The position numbers and the translations under genes are program-made. DNA of 17,404 nucleotides from DATFYI01 sp035315125 (GTDB lineage: Bacteria > Chloroflexota > Anaerolineae > Anaerolineales > Anaerolineaceae): the NCBI GenBank assembly GCA_035315125.1, contig DATFYI010000024.1, forward strand, positions 1 to 17,404, given 5' to 3'. Positions within the stretch are counted from its first letter, which is position 1, and every line of letters begins with the position of its first letter. Of the stretch, positions 1 through 6,906 are shown one piece after another. The notes below the pieces were generated by a model that ran no database searches, was not told where the DNA came from, and was given only the letters and a program-made list of their open reading frames with translations.

Positions 1-777
1 ATGGTCGCGGGCCGTTATCTGAAAGACCGGCTCGGCCCCGTGCTGCACCGCCAGCGTGCTGCAGGCCAGCGAGGACATGCGCGGCGTGGCCGAGGCGTTG
101 TCGGTAAAGTTGACCGCCGTGACGTACGGCTTGAGCAGATCAATGTTGTTGCCCAGTTTGTTGGTTGAGACCGTCTGCGGAGGCTGAATCTCGGCCGTGA
201 CGACAAACTCCCCGTTTTTGAGACGGCGCTCCAGGTTAGAAACCGGCTCGCTATATTGAGGGGCGTGATATTCACAGTCGCCCTGCCACCAGTCCGGCTG
301 GCGCACCGGTCGGAAAATACCGTCCCAGGTGCTGGCCATTTTCCCTTTGTCCAGCGAGAGAAAACCGCTCATCACTTTGCCCAGACCGTTTTTGCGGGCC
401 TGTTCAAACAGACCGGCCACCTGCTCGCCGCCCACCATCTGCCAATCCAGCGGCGGCAGCACTTCCAGCAGCAGCTCCTGGCGGTTCATCTTGAAGGCCC
501 GCTCGTAGATCTTGTACCAGATGCACGGTCGGGTTTCATCCACATAGCAGTGCTCGAGGGTGGAACCCCCGCACGGCCCGTTGCGAAGGCCCTTGGGACA
601 GTTCATCGGGCAGATAAAGGCAGTTTCCTGCAGGAGGCAGTTACCGCACTGCCGGCAGCCCCACAGAGGGCCCTTGACCAGCAGCTCGGCCTGTTCCAAC
701 ACACGGTTGAGAAAGGTTTCCTGTCTGAAAGGATAGTAGGTTGGCTGCCAGCGGCGGCCGGGGGTCAAAATGGGCAT
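1..777 (-). CDS. Methylenetetrahydrofolate reductase with N-terminal MetV-like Cys-rich domain (3' end beyond window)
   Basis: Methylenetetrahydrofolate reductase acts in one-carbon metabolism, reducing 5,10-methylene-THF to 5-methyl-THF. The minus strand is open from ATG at 777 to the window edge (259 codons seen). Residues 41-85 hold eight cysteines (41, 44, 47, 56, 60, 69, 77, 85) in the order CRQCGNC, CPMNC, NGPCGG, HC and RPC, which matches the MetV / 'MTHFR C-terminal' family; eight Cys would suit two [4Fe-4S] clusters (inference). From about residue 182 a MetF domain begins, with GEFVVTAEIQPP, NFTDN, PRMSSLA and FQITARDH near the cut. The start has a clear Shine-Dalgarno AGGAG (784-788) six bases upstream. 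Base composition is visibly more GC-rich than the genes to the right. The order, Cys domain first and then MetF in one chain, differs from acetogens, where metV and metF are separate genes. The family call is confident; electron donor and partners are unknown. Confidence 0.88.
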   Translation of the reverse strand, partial: MPILTPGRRWQPTYYPFRQETFLNRVLEQAELLVKGPLWGCRQCGNCLLQETAFICPMNCPKGLRNGPCGGSTLEHCYVDETRPCIWYKIYERAFKMNRQELLLEVLPPLDWQMVGGEQVAGLFEQARKNGLGKVMSGFLSLDKGKMASTWDGIFRPVRQPDWWQGDCEYHAPQYSEPVSNLERRLKNGEFVVTAEIQPPQTVSTNKLGNNIDLLKPYVTAVNFTDNASATPRMSSLACSTLAVQHGAEPVFQITARDH

Positions 778-1055
778 CCTTAACTCCTGAAGAAGCTTTT
801 TGTAAATTCACCTAATATATTTGATTCTTATTGTAAACAATTGTGGACGGGATTCGAAGTGACGTTAGTCCTATCAAATAATGTATATTGGGTAATATTA
901 GTATGATTAATACAATTATGGTTGGTTATGATTGCTTGTGAAATACCCGATCTGCCACCCGTCTCGCGACAGTATCAAAATATTAAATCGCCCCTGTTTT
1001 TTGATGTTATAATGGCGACAATCAAACCATCCCAGTGGAGCTTTAATACAAATTC
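778..1055. promoter_or_regulatory. AT-rich divergent intergenic region
   Basis: This 278-base gap separates the leftward MetVF-type gene from the rightward membrane-protein gene, so it should carry promoters for both. The rightward one is listed separately. For the leftward gene the best -10 candidate is TACAAT on the minus strand (830-835), without a good -35, so it is weak. The core is AT-rich and contains short palindromes such as ACAATTGT (837-844). I see no ORF or RNA gene in it. Confidence 0.45.
1005..1013 (+). promoter_or_regulatory. Extended -10 promoter for the 1056 gene
   Basis: TGT-TATAAT is a perfect TGn extended -10 element. It lies 42 bases before the ATG at 1056, so transcription would start near 1020. 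The -35 position has no TTGACA-like hexamer, as is usual for extended -10 promoters. Confidence 0.55.
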
Positions 1056-2504
1056 ATGAAATTGCGAACAGGAACCCTCATAGCGGCGATTCTGTCACCA
1101 CTCCTGGCATTGGCGGGTCTGGCCTATCTGGGAACTTTTACCCGTTTGCATGCGGATGATTTTTGCGTGGCTTCCAGTATGGCCCATTTAGGGTTTTGGG
1201 CTTCTGTTTCGTTCTGGTACAACGGCTGGGCAGGTCGCTTTATGTATTTCACCGCCAGTCACCTGATCAGCGTAACCGGCCCGCTCGGGGCGTCAATCTT
1301 TCCACCGATTGTAATTACAATCTGGTATCTGGCCCTGTCCTGGATGCTGGTCCCATTTCTGCGCCATGCTCACCTGCCACGTCCTGCTTGGCTGGCTCTG
1401 GCGGCTTCTGGCTTGGTATTGCTGATCTTGTTCTCCACAACACCCAATTTGTTTCAGTCAGTTTTTTGGCGGGATGGTCAGGTCAACTATACCTTTCCTA
1501 TGATCGGTCTGACCTTGCTGGGTGGGATGATCTTGCGAGCCTGGTGTGAACCTGCCTGGCCGCAGGCTGCCTACATGGTTACCGGTTTTGTCCTGGCATT
1601 GATTTGTGGCGGGTTCGCTGAAATCTACGATGCAACCCAGGTAGCTCTGCTGATATTGTTACTGGCGTTGGTTTTGATCCTGGCCGGAAAAGAAACCCGC
1701 CATCGTTTGACGCCGATTTTGGGTGCAGCGCTGGTCGGTGCGCTGCTTGCAATGGTGATTGAAACAAGCGCGCCGGGTAACCAGGTGCGTTTGGTAGATA
1801 TCGGTCATGTGGCGGTCGGATTGATACGGATCATTACCTTTTCGACGCGCAATGCAGTTTATATATACGGCAAATATCTGCTCTGGAACCCGGGCTGGGC
1901 GATCCTTTCAGTCCTGGCTCCTTTTCTGGCAGGATGGGTTTTAGATCCTGGTGCAGTCGAAACTCATTTTCATATGAGCCTGCGAAACTTGTGGTTACAA
2001 TCCTGGTTTCGCGGATTTATATTGGTTCCAGTCAGCGCTTTTTTGCTGGCAATTGCGGCCTGCACCCCGGTCGTATATGGGATGAATGCCTATCCGGATG
2101 ATCGCACAATTATTGTGCCTCAAGGATTGCTGGTTGTGGCCGCAGTGCTCAGCAGCGCATTGCTGGGGGCCGGTCTGCACCGCCTGGGCTTTCTGCCGGA
2201 CACGTCAGCCCGACCAGGACTTCGACGAATCTTAACGGCTGCGTTCCTGGCGATGGTTATGGCTGCATCCGATATTTCTATCTGGAGAACTGTTCAAGCA
2301 GCGCCAGACTATCAATCCTATGCGCGTGTCTGGGACCAGCGCGCCGCTGACTTTTTAAAAGCTCGCCAGCAAGGTCAGACCGAAATAACTGTTTATGGTT
2401 TGAACAACCGCTTTGGCATCGGCGATCTTGAGATCGCTCCGGATTATTGGGTTAACCAATGTATGGCACAATATTATGGCTTTTCGGCTATTCGGGGAAA
2501 ATAG
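1056..2504 (+). CDS. Polytopic membrane protein, DUF6056-like (GT-C glycosyltransferase-like)
   Basis: This is a 482-residue integral membrane protein with roughly ten hydrophobic segments, starting with one at residues 7-29. After the first segment comes ADDFC (33-37), then WYNGWAGRF (54-62), FWRDGQVNYTFP (137-148), GGFAEIYDATQ (185-195) and SAPGNQVR (238-245). An early Asp-Asp pair in the first extracytoplasmic loop, plus W-Y/GRF, NY-x-x-P and APGN-R blocks, is the pattern I associate with DUF6056, proteins resembling GT-C lipid-linked-sugar glycosyltransferases. If so, it would move a sugar or similar group from a polyprenyl carrier outside the membrane; the acceptor is unknown. A GGAG lies 15 bases upstream of the ATG, so the ribosome site is poor. 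The next gene follows after 34 bases and may share the transcript. Membrane topology is certain; the enzymatic role is inference. Confidence 0.62.
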   Translation: MKLRTGTLIAAILSPLLALAGLAYLGTFTRLHADDFCVASSMAHLGFWASVSFWYNGWAGRFMYFTASHLISVTGPLGASIFPPIVITIWYLALSWMLVPFLRHAHLPRPAWLALAASGLVLLILFSTTPNLFQSVFWRDGQVNYTFPMIGLTLLGGMILRAWCEPAWPQAAYMVTGFVLALICGGFAEIYDATQVALLILLLALVLILAGKETRHRLTPILGAALVGALLAMVIETSAPGNQVRLVDIGHVAVGLIRIITFSTRNAVYIYGKYLLWNPGWAILSVLAPFLAGWVLDPGAVETHFHMSLRNLWLQSWFRGFILVPVSAFLLAIAACTPVVYGMNAYPDDRTIIVPQGLLVVAAVLSSALLGAGLHRLGFLPDTSARPGLRRILTAAFLAMVMAASDISIWRTVQAAPDYQSYARVWDQRAADFLKARQQGQTEITVYGLNNRFGIGDLEIAPDYWVNQCMAQYYGFSAIRGK

Positions 2505-2538
2505 ATAAGTGCCCCAAATGATCGTCTGATAAGGTGAA

Positions 2539-3477
2539 ATGAAAATTTGGCTGATCGGATTGGTAATAATTCTATTGGCTGCAATCGGCAGCCTGTGCAA
2601 CGCGCCGCTTGCCATCCAACAGGCAGTAAACCAGGTGTCTACAACCTCCCTACCGCAAGTTGAAACTGTGTCAGCGCCCATCATCCAAACCGTTACAGCT
2701 CCGTTAGAAGAAACAGCCACCGCCCAATCGCTCCAGATGCAGGTGCCGGCAGAGATTGCGCAGCTTGCGGAAGAAGCTACAATGACAAATGAGGCTAAAG
2801 CAATTTTCTTTGCGGCAAAACCGGAAATCGATATCGATCGCCAAAGCTTTGAACAGCACTGCATGACGATGGTTTCGGCCAATAACGTCGAGCTGGGCTG
2901 TTACACACCCGATAACCGCATCTATATTTTAAATATCAGCGACCCACGCCTGAGCGAAGAAATGGTGGTTGTGGCTGCCCACGAAATGCTGCACGCCGCC
3001 TACGCTCAGTACTCTCTTTCTGAGATAAATACCCTGGATGCACAACTTGAAGCACAGGTCTCTCATATCCACAACGCAGATTTGACAGAGGAATTACGCG
3101 CTTACCGGATAACCGAACCAGGCCAACGCGATAATGAATTACATTCGCTGCTGGGTACCGAGTTTGCGCCACTCAGTTCCGAATTAGAAAATCATTACAG
3201 CCAATATTTTAGCAACCGTGCAGCGATCGTAAAAGATGCCCAGGATTTTAATAATGTTTTTGCCCAGCTTCAGGCTTCGCTGAACGTACTGGAAAGTCAA
3301 ATTATTCAAATGCGGAATAAAATGAGAGGCGACCTGGCGCGAGGCAATATCCGGGCTTATAACGCTCTCGTTCCTCAATTTAACAACCTGGTGAAACAAT
3401 ATAACCAGACTGTAAATCAATATAATGCCATCTCACGCGAGCTGGTTGGTCAGGAAAATTCCGAAACGTCACAATGA
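2539..3477 (+). CDS. Membrane-anchored or secreted zincin-like protein with HEMLH motif and C-terminal coiled coil
   Basis: I do not recognise a named family for this 312-residue protein. Residues 1-20 are a hydrophobic signal or anchor (MKIWLIGLVIILLAAIGSL). The following Cys20 is not in a proper lipobox because Leu sits at -1. Residues 28-70 are Thr/Ser/Pro/Glu-rich and low complexity. A compact domain follows with FEQHC, GCYTPDNRIYIL and VVAAHEMLHAAYAQY. H148-E149-M-L-H152 fits the HExxH zinc-peptidase motif, and a Glu such as E200 or E208 in DNELHSLLGTE could be the third ligand (gluzincin style, inference). The C-terminal 90 residues look like coiled coil rich in Gln and Asn. The start has AAGGTG just upstream (2531-2536). 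Likely role: a surface protease or a structural relative of one; no substrate can be read from context. Confidence 0.6.
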   Translation: MKIWLIGLVIILLAAIGSLCNAPLAIQQAVNQVSTTSLPQVETVSAPIIQTVTAPLEETATAQSLQMQVPAEIAQLAEEATMTNEAKAIFFAAKPEIDIDRQSFEQHCMTMVSANNVELGCYTPDNRIYILNISDPRLSEEMVVVAAHEMLHAAYAQYSLSEINTLDAQLEAQVSHIHNADLTEELRAYRITEPGQRDNELHSLLGTEFAPLSSELENHYSQYFSNRAAIVKDAQDFNNVFAQLQASLNVLESQIIQMRNKMRGDLARGNIRAYNALVPQFNNLVKQYNQTVNQYNAISRELVGQENSETSQ

Positions 3478-3586
3478 GACATCATTAGAGTTGGTAAGCC
3501 ATTCTGCCAAATCGCCTAGATTATTAAATGAGCCGGGCATCGAGGCTGAATTTAAAAAAGGAAAAATATTAAATATCGCCCTTTAT

Positions 3587-3595
3587 TGTTACAAT
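3587..3595 (+). promoter_or_regulatory. Candidate extended -10 promoter for the AbiEii-like gene
   Basis: TGT-TACAAT matches a TGn extended -10 with one mismatch in the hexamer. It sits in the AT-rich 142-base gap after the zincin-like gene and would start RNA near 3602, upstream of the ATG at 3620. That supports 3620 rather than the in-frame ATG at 3425. Confidence 0.4.
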
Positions 3596-3619
3596 CGAAT
3601 TTGGAAATGGCAGATTATT

Positions 3620-4513
3620 ATGATTTATCAAAGCGGTGCTGAATTTAGATCGGCATTGGAAGATCAAATTCGAGTAGTCAGTTTTGAAACCGGCCAGACT
3701 CAAATCCGGCTGCGGAAACTGGCGTCGATAGAACGCTTCCTGGCCCATTTGGTAACGGATACTTCGTATAGCTGGCAACTAAAAGGTGGCTTTGCGTTAC
3801 AGTTTCGATCAGGAAACCGTTTTCAAACACCTGAAGACCTGGATTTGTTGGTATTTGTCCCACCGCAGCAGGTGCTCCGATTCTTGGGACAAATTGGGGC
3901 AACGGATTTGCAGGATTGGTTCTTTTTTGAAGTTGAAGCTTCCGGTTCAATGGATAATCAAATTGAAACAGGACAAAGGCATTTTATCATTCGGACGTTG
4001 TTGGATGGTCGTGATTTTGAGACATTTCACCTGAACGCCAGCATGGTTGAGAATGGCGGTTGGCCGGCAGAATCCTTTCAGATGACAGGCGTTTTTGGGT
4101 TTGCGGGTCTGGCAGCACCCGTTGTGCCGTGCTGTGGGCTGGCCTGGCAGGCTGCGGAAAAATTTTATACTTATATTTACCCTCAAGATCATAGAATCTT
4201 TTCAAAATTGGAAGATTTGATTGACCTGCTGACCATTGCTTCCCTGGCAGAAATGGATGGAGCAGAGTTATCTCAGGCTATCGCCGCCAGTTTTAAAGTT
4301 CACAAGGCTACATCGATACCTCATCGGATACCGGAGCCTCCCACCAGCCGGGAACATGCTTTTAAGAGAAAGGCACTGGAAGCAGACCTGGTGACTGCCG
4401 ATCTGGCAGTAGCTTATCGGGCATTGAAAGGTTACCTGGAACCCATTTTGACAGGTTCTCATAGCGGAAAATGGGACCCAATTGAATGGAAATGGATTGT
4501 TACACAACTGTAA
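3620..4513 (+). CDS. AbiEii/AbiGii-type nucleotidyltransferase (type IV toxin family), apparently unpaired
   Basis: AbiEii-family proteins are DNA-polymerase-beta-fold nucleotidyltransferases; in AbiE toxin-antitoxin phage-defence systems they are the toxin. With the start at 3620 the protein is 297 residues, normal for the family. WQLKGGFALQFR (52-63) followed by TPEDLDLL (70-77) is the Gly-Gly and D-x-D nucleotidyltransferase signature, with D73 and D75 as metal ligands. WQAAEKFYTY (176-185) and SKLEDLIDLL (195-204) match the later Q-x-x-EK and KD-x-x-DL motifs. The frame is open back to an ATG at 3425, but that would overlap the previous gene by 53 bases and add 65 residues that look untranslated. 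No AbiEi-like antitoxin precedes or follows it in the window, so it may be an orphan enzyme, act with an unlinked partner, or have a housekeeping role. The family is fairly certain; toxicity is unproven. Confidence 0.75.
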   Translation: MIYQSGAEFRSALEDQIRVVSFETGQTQIRLRKLASIERFLAHLVTDTSYSWQLKGGFALQFRSGNRFQTPEDLDLLVFVPPQQVLRFLGQIGATDLQDWFFFEVEASGSMDNQIETGQRHFIIRTLLDGRDFETFHLNASMVENGGWPAESFQMTGVFGFAGLAAPVVPCCGLAWQAAEKFYTYIYPQDHRIFSKLEDLIDLLTIASLAEMDGAELSQAIAASFKVHKATSIPHRIPEPPTSREHAFKRKALEADLVTADLAVAYRALKGYLEPILTGSHSGKWDPIEWKWIVTQL

Positions 4514-4516
4514 CAA
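4497..4516. repeat. Perfect 8-base inverted repeat over the stop codon of the AbiEii-like gene
   Basis: TTGTTACA (4497-4504), a CAAC loop, then TGTAACAA (4509-4516): eight perfect pairs with a 4-base loop, spanning the TAA at 4511-4513. It is AT-rich and followed only by CTTTG, so as a terminator it would be weak. It could equally be a protein-binding dyad for the following gene. No function is assigned. Confidence 0.4.
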
Positions 4517-4546
4517 CTTTGTCAAACTGTAGTGATGGTCAGTGGG

Positions 4547-4552
4547 TATGAT
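4547..4552 (+). promoter_or_regulatory. Weak -10 candidate before the BNR lipoprotein gene
   Basis: TATGAT lies 70 bases before the ATG at 4623. TTGTCA (4519-4524) is the nearest -35-like hexamer but is 22 bases away, too far for a standard promoter. Nothing else in 4514-4622 looks better. Confidence 0.25.
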
Positions 4553-4622
4553 AGTAAAAACCCCAAGGGGGTGGATTTTATAAATCGATTAATCTCGGCT
4601 GATTTTGCGAGGAACCGTGAAA

Positions 4623-5960
4623 ATGGAATTACGAAGAGTTTTATCATTCGCCTGCATCCTGGCCAGTGTCATGGTTCTGGTGGGCTGTGGAACCCTGAAC
4701 GTGCAGATCATCCTGCCACCCCAGGCCACCAGCACCCCGCTGGTACATGCCATAGCTACCACGGAACCATCGCCAACAGTCGAATTTTCAACAACACCGA
4801 CCCAGGCTTCAACTATGCAGCCCGTCGTTTTACCGACCGGTCCGGTAAATAGCTCCAGCACGCCCGTCAATATTGTTCAAATTAAAATGCTCGATGATGA
4901 AAATGGTTGGGGGATTGGGGAAATTGAAAACGATCTTAACAGCCATATCCTGATAACCTCAGATGGCGGGCAGACCTGGCTGGATCGTACACCTTTACAG
5001 GCAATCACTCCTGTGCAGGTGGAAGGTTGGTCGGCGATAGCTTATTTCAAATCGATCCAACAGGCCTGGGTTTCATTTTCTCCCCGCCAGCCACAAGGCG
5101 CGCCAGACCAATTGGTAATCTGGTATACCGTTGATGGCGGTCTTACCTGGAGTAAAAGCCAGGCGCTCGATTTAAGCGATATTCAGGCGGATTTTGAAAT
5201 TCCGTCCGATTTGGGTTTCCTGGACAACCAGCAAGGTTGGATCATGGTGCATCTGGGTGTGGGCATGAGCCATGATTATGTGGCAGTTTTTATAACAGGC
5301 GATGGCGGCAAAACCTGGACGCGGGTGCTGGGTGAAAACAAAGAACCAGATTTAATGGGTTGTCAAAAAACCGGGCTGGCTTTTACATCCGGGAGCATCG
5401 GCTGGATTATCGGAAATTGCCCCGGCCTGATGCCCAGCTTATTCATTTACAAGACGGTCAACAGCGGTACGAACTGGAACGCCGTCGACCTACCGGTTCC
5501 TGAAGGCAAACCGGCTGAATATTTCTCTGAAAGTCAAATTGGCTGTGGCATCCCGAGTCTAAATTATGCTACAGCGCGCAACCTGGTTCTGATCTTGAGC
5601 TGTACGAATTCCACGAATAATACCAACCAAAGCTGGTTATACACCAGTTCGGATGGCGGGTTGACCTGGTTTGATTATGTTCTGCCGGTAGCCTTTGGTA
5701 ACCTAGATATGATTAATTCGTCGCAGGGTTATTTTGTAGGGTCAGCTCAGAGAGATAGTGTAGCAGGTGGTGAGATCTATTCCACAACGGATGGCGGAAT
5801 TAGCTGGCAGCCAATTATTCCCACTAATTGGGGCGGCGCTCCAGATTTCGTGGATGGTGAGAATGGCTGGGTAATTGCTGTACATAATAATACCCAGGCA
5901 TTGGTAAAAACCTCGAACGGCGGAAAATTCTGGACGGATTTGAAGCCAGTCATCAAATAA
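4623..5960 (+). CDS. Lipoprotein with BNR/Asp-box repeats (beta-propeller, Ycf48/sialidase-like fold)
   Basis: This is a 445-residue predicted surface lipoprotein. MELRRVL, a hydrophobic stretch and VLVGC place the lipidated Cys at 22. Residues 35-85 are a Thr/Pro/Ser linker. The rest carries Asp-box motifs at about 113-119 (SDGGQTW), 170-176 (VDGGLTW), 226-232 (GDGGKTW), 280-285 (NSGTNW), 343-349 (SDGGLTW), 389-395 (TDGGISW) and 431-437 (SNGGKFW), several preceded by G-W strands. That spacing is typical of a six- or seven-bladed beta-propeller as in Ycf48-like or sortilin-like proteins. Asp boxes are structural; I see no sialidase FRIP motif or catalytic set, so enzyme activity is not claimed. 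The ATG at 4623 has GAGGA (4609-4613) nine bases upstream and starts the signal peptide properly; a TTG at 4605 in the same frame is less likely. It probably binds a ligand or scaffolds at the cell surface. Confidence 0.78.
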   Translation: MELRRVLSFACILASVMVLVGCGTLNVQIILPPQATSTPLVHAIATTEPSPTVEFSTTPTQASTMQPVVLPTGPVNSSSTPVNIVQIKMLDDENGWGIGEIENDLNSHILITSDGGQTWLDRTPLQAITPVQVEGWSAIAYFKSIQQAWVSFSPRQPQGAPDQLVIWYTVDGGLTWSKSQALDLSDIQADFEIPSDLGFLDNQQGWIMVHLGVGMSHDYVAVFITGDGGKTWTRVLGENKEPDLMGCQKTGLAFTSGSIGWIIGNCPGLMPSLFIYKTVNSGTNWNAVDLPVPEGKPAEYFSESQIGCGIPSLNYATARNLVLILSCTNSTNNTNQSWLYTSSDGGLTWFDYVLPVAFGNLDMINSSQGYFVGSAQRDSVAGGEIYSTTDGGISWQPIIPTNWGGAPDFVDGENGWVIAVHNNTQALVKTSNGGKFWTDLKPVIK

Positions 5961-6128
5961 GGATGAACTCCAACAAAATATGGATCAGACAGGTCAAATG
6001 GTTGGGCAGAGAGTGCTGTACGGTCGCTCAAGAGGCGCTGGCGGCATTTTAAGATACAATAAAAATTAAGAAAAGCGATGATAATCTGTCAGATTCAAAA
6101 TTCTGATTAATAAATAGAGATTAAATGC
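5961..6128. promoter_or_regulatory. Intergenic region with palindrome ahead of the first two-component operon
   Basis: The gap is 168 bases. Its first 90 bases show no ORF or clear terminator. From about 6055 it becomes AT-rich: a TACAAT (6055-6060) and a GATAAT (6080-6085) could be -10 elements, both without a -35. AATCTG-T-CAGATT (6083-6095) is a perfect 13-base palindrome overlapping the second. TCAGA (6090-6094) is mirrored again by TCTGA a few bases later. An operator for the response regulator that follows is plausible but unproven. Confidence 0.35.
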
Positions 6129-6854
6129 ATGGGAACAAAATCAAAAATACTATTGGTAGATGATGAAACTGCAATCACCGCAAACCTGGCTCCGGTTCTG
6201 GAAAGGGCCGGGTTTGAGGTGGCTGTGGCTTCGGATGGAGAAGAGGCATTGCGCAAGGTTAGCGCAAACAGCCCCGATCTGCTAATTCTGGATGTACTCA
6301 TGCCAAAAATGGACGGGCGCGAAGTGTTGCGCCATCTGCGGGCAGATGGAAACTGGACGCCGGTGATTTTATTGACCCAGGTAGGCGATTCGGTCGAAAG
6401 AGCGATGGCGTTAGAAGAAGGGGCGGATGATTATCTAAACAAACCCTTCGATCCCCATGAGCTGGTCGCCCGCATCAAGGCAGTTCTACGACGGGCGCGA
6501 CCCGGACAGCCACCCCTGACAACCGGCTTGCAGTTGGTTTGCGAAGGCCTGGTGATCGACCGGCGCTCCAAACGGGTGCGTTTAAATGACCAGGAGGTCT
6601 CCCTGACGCCTAAAGCGCTGGTTTTACTGGAATATTTAATGACTCACCCGGATGAATTGTTGAGCCGGGAACGTCTGTTGGATGTGGTTTGGGGCTGGGA
6701 CTATCCGGTGGAAACTCGGGCGATCGACACCAGAATTGCCGAGCTGCGCCGAGCGTTGGATGACGATCCAAATTCGCCGGCTTTTATCGAAACTGTATCC
6801 GGACAGGGATACCGGTTTATCGGGGGAGTGAGAATCCAGGATGCCCATTCATGA
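6129..6854 (+). CDS. OmpR/PhoB-family response regulator
   Basis: This 241-residue DNA-binding response regulator is the output half of a two-component system with the kinase 52 bases downstream. The receiver domain spans residues 6-118: acidic pair D11-D12, phospho-acceptor D55 in LLILDVLMPKMDG, T83 in ILLTQ, and K105 in LNKPF. The winged-helix DNA-binding domain spans about 135-236, with LTPKALVLLEYLM, ETRAIDTRIAELRRAL and the C-terminal VSGQGYRF signature of the OmpR family. All key residues are present. The ribosome site before the ATG is weak (AGAG at about 6116). The gene is more similar in architecture than in sequence to the second regulator in this window. The signal and regulon cannot be read from the sequence. 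Confidence 0.93.
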   Translation: MGTKSKILLVDDETAITANLAPVLERAGFEVAVASDGEEALRKVSANSPDLLILDVLMPKMDGREVLRHLRADGNWTPVILLTQVGDSVERAMALEEGADDYLNKPFDPHELVARIKAVLRRARPGQPPLTTGLQLVCEGLVIDRRSKRVRLNDQEVSLTPKALVLLEYLMTHPDELLSRERLLDVVWGWDYPVETRAIDTRIAELRRALDDDPNSPAFIETVSGQGYRFIGGVRIQDAHS

Positions 6855-6906
6855 GGAATCACCGCTTGACGTGTTCTTTTTGAGTTCGCCCGAGAGGAAA
6901 TAAGCC

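Noticed and set aside
256..783. A 175-codon open frame on the plus strand
   Set aside because: It lies opposite the MetVF-type gene, whose minus-strand frame has unmistakable Cys motifs and a good ribosome site. The plus-strand translation shows no domain or signal.
2355..2882. A 175-codon minus-strand frame bridging two plus-strand genes
   Set aside because: It crosses the 2504/2539 gene boundary opposite two well-supported genes and reads as an unstructured Ser/Ala/Ile mix with no motif.
3425..3619. An upstream in-frame extension of the AbiEii-like gene
   Set aside because: It overlaps the previous gene by 53 bases, has no good ribosome site, encodes 65 residues unlike the family N-terminus, and a promoter-like element lies inside it at 3587-3595.
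4623..5960. The BNR lipoprotein as a true sialidase
   Set aside because: Asp boxes alone are structural; no FRIP motif, arginine triad or nucleophilic Tyr/Glu pattern could be recognised.
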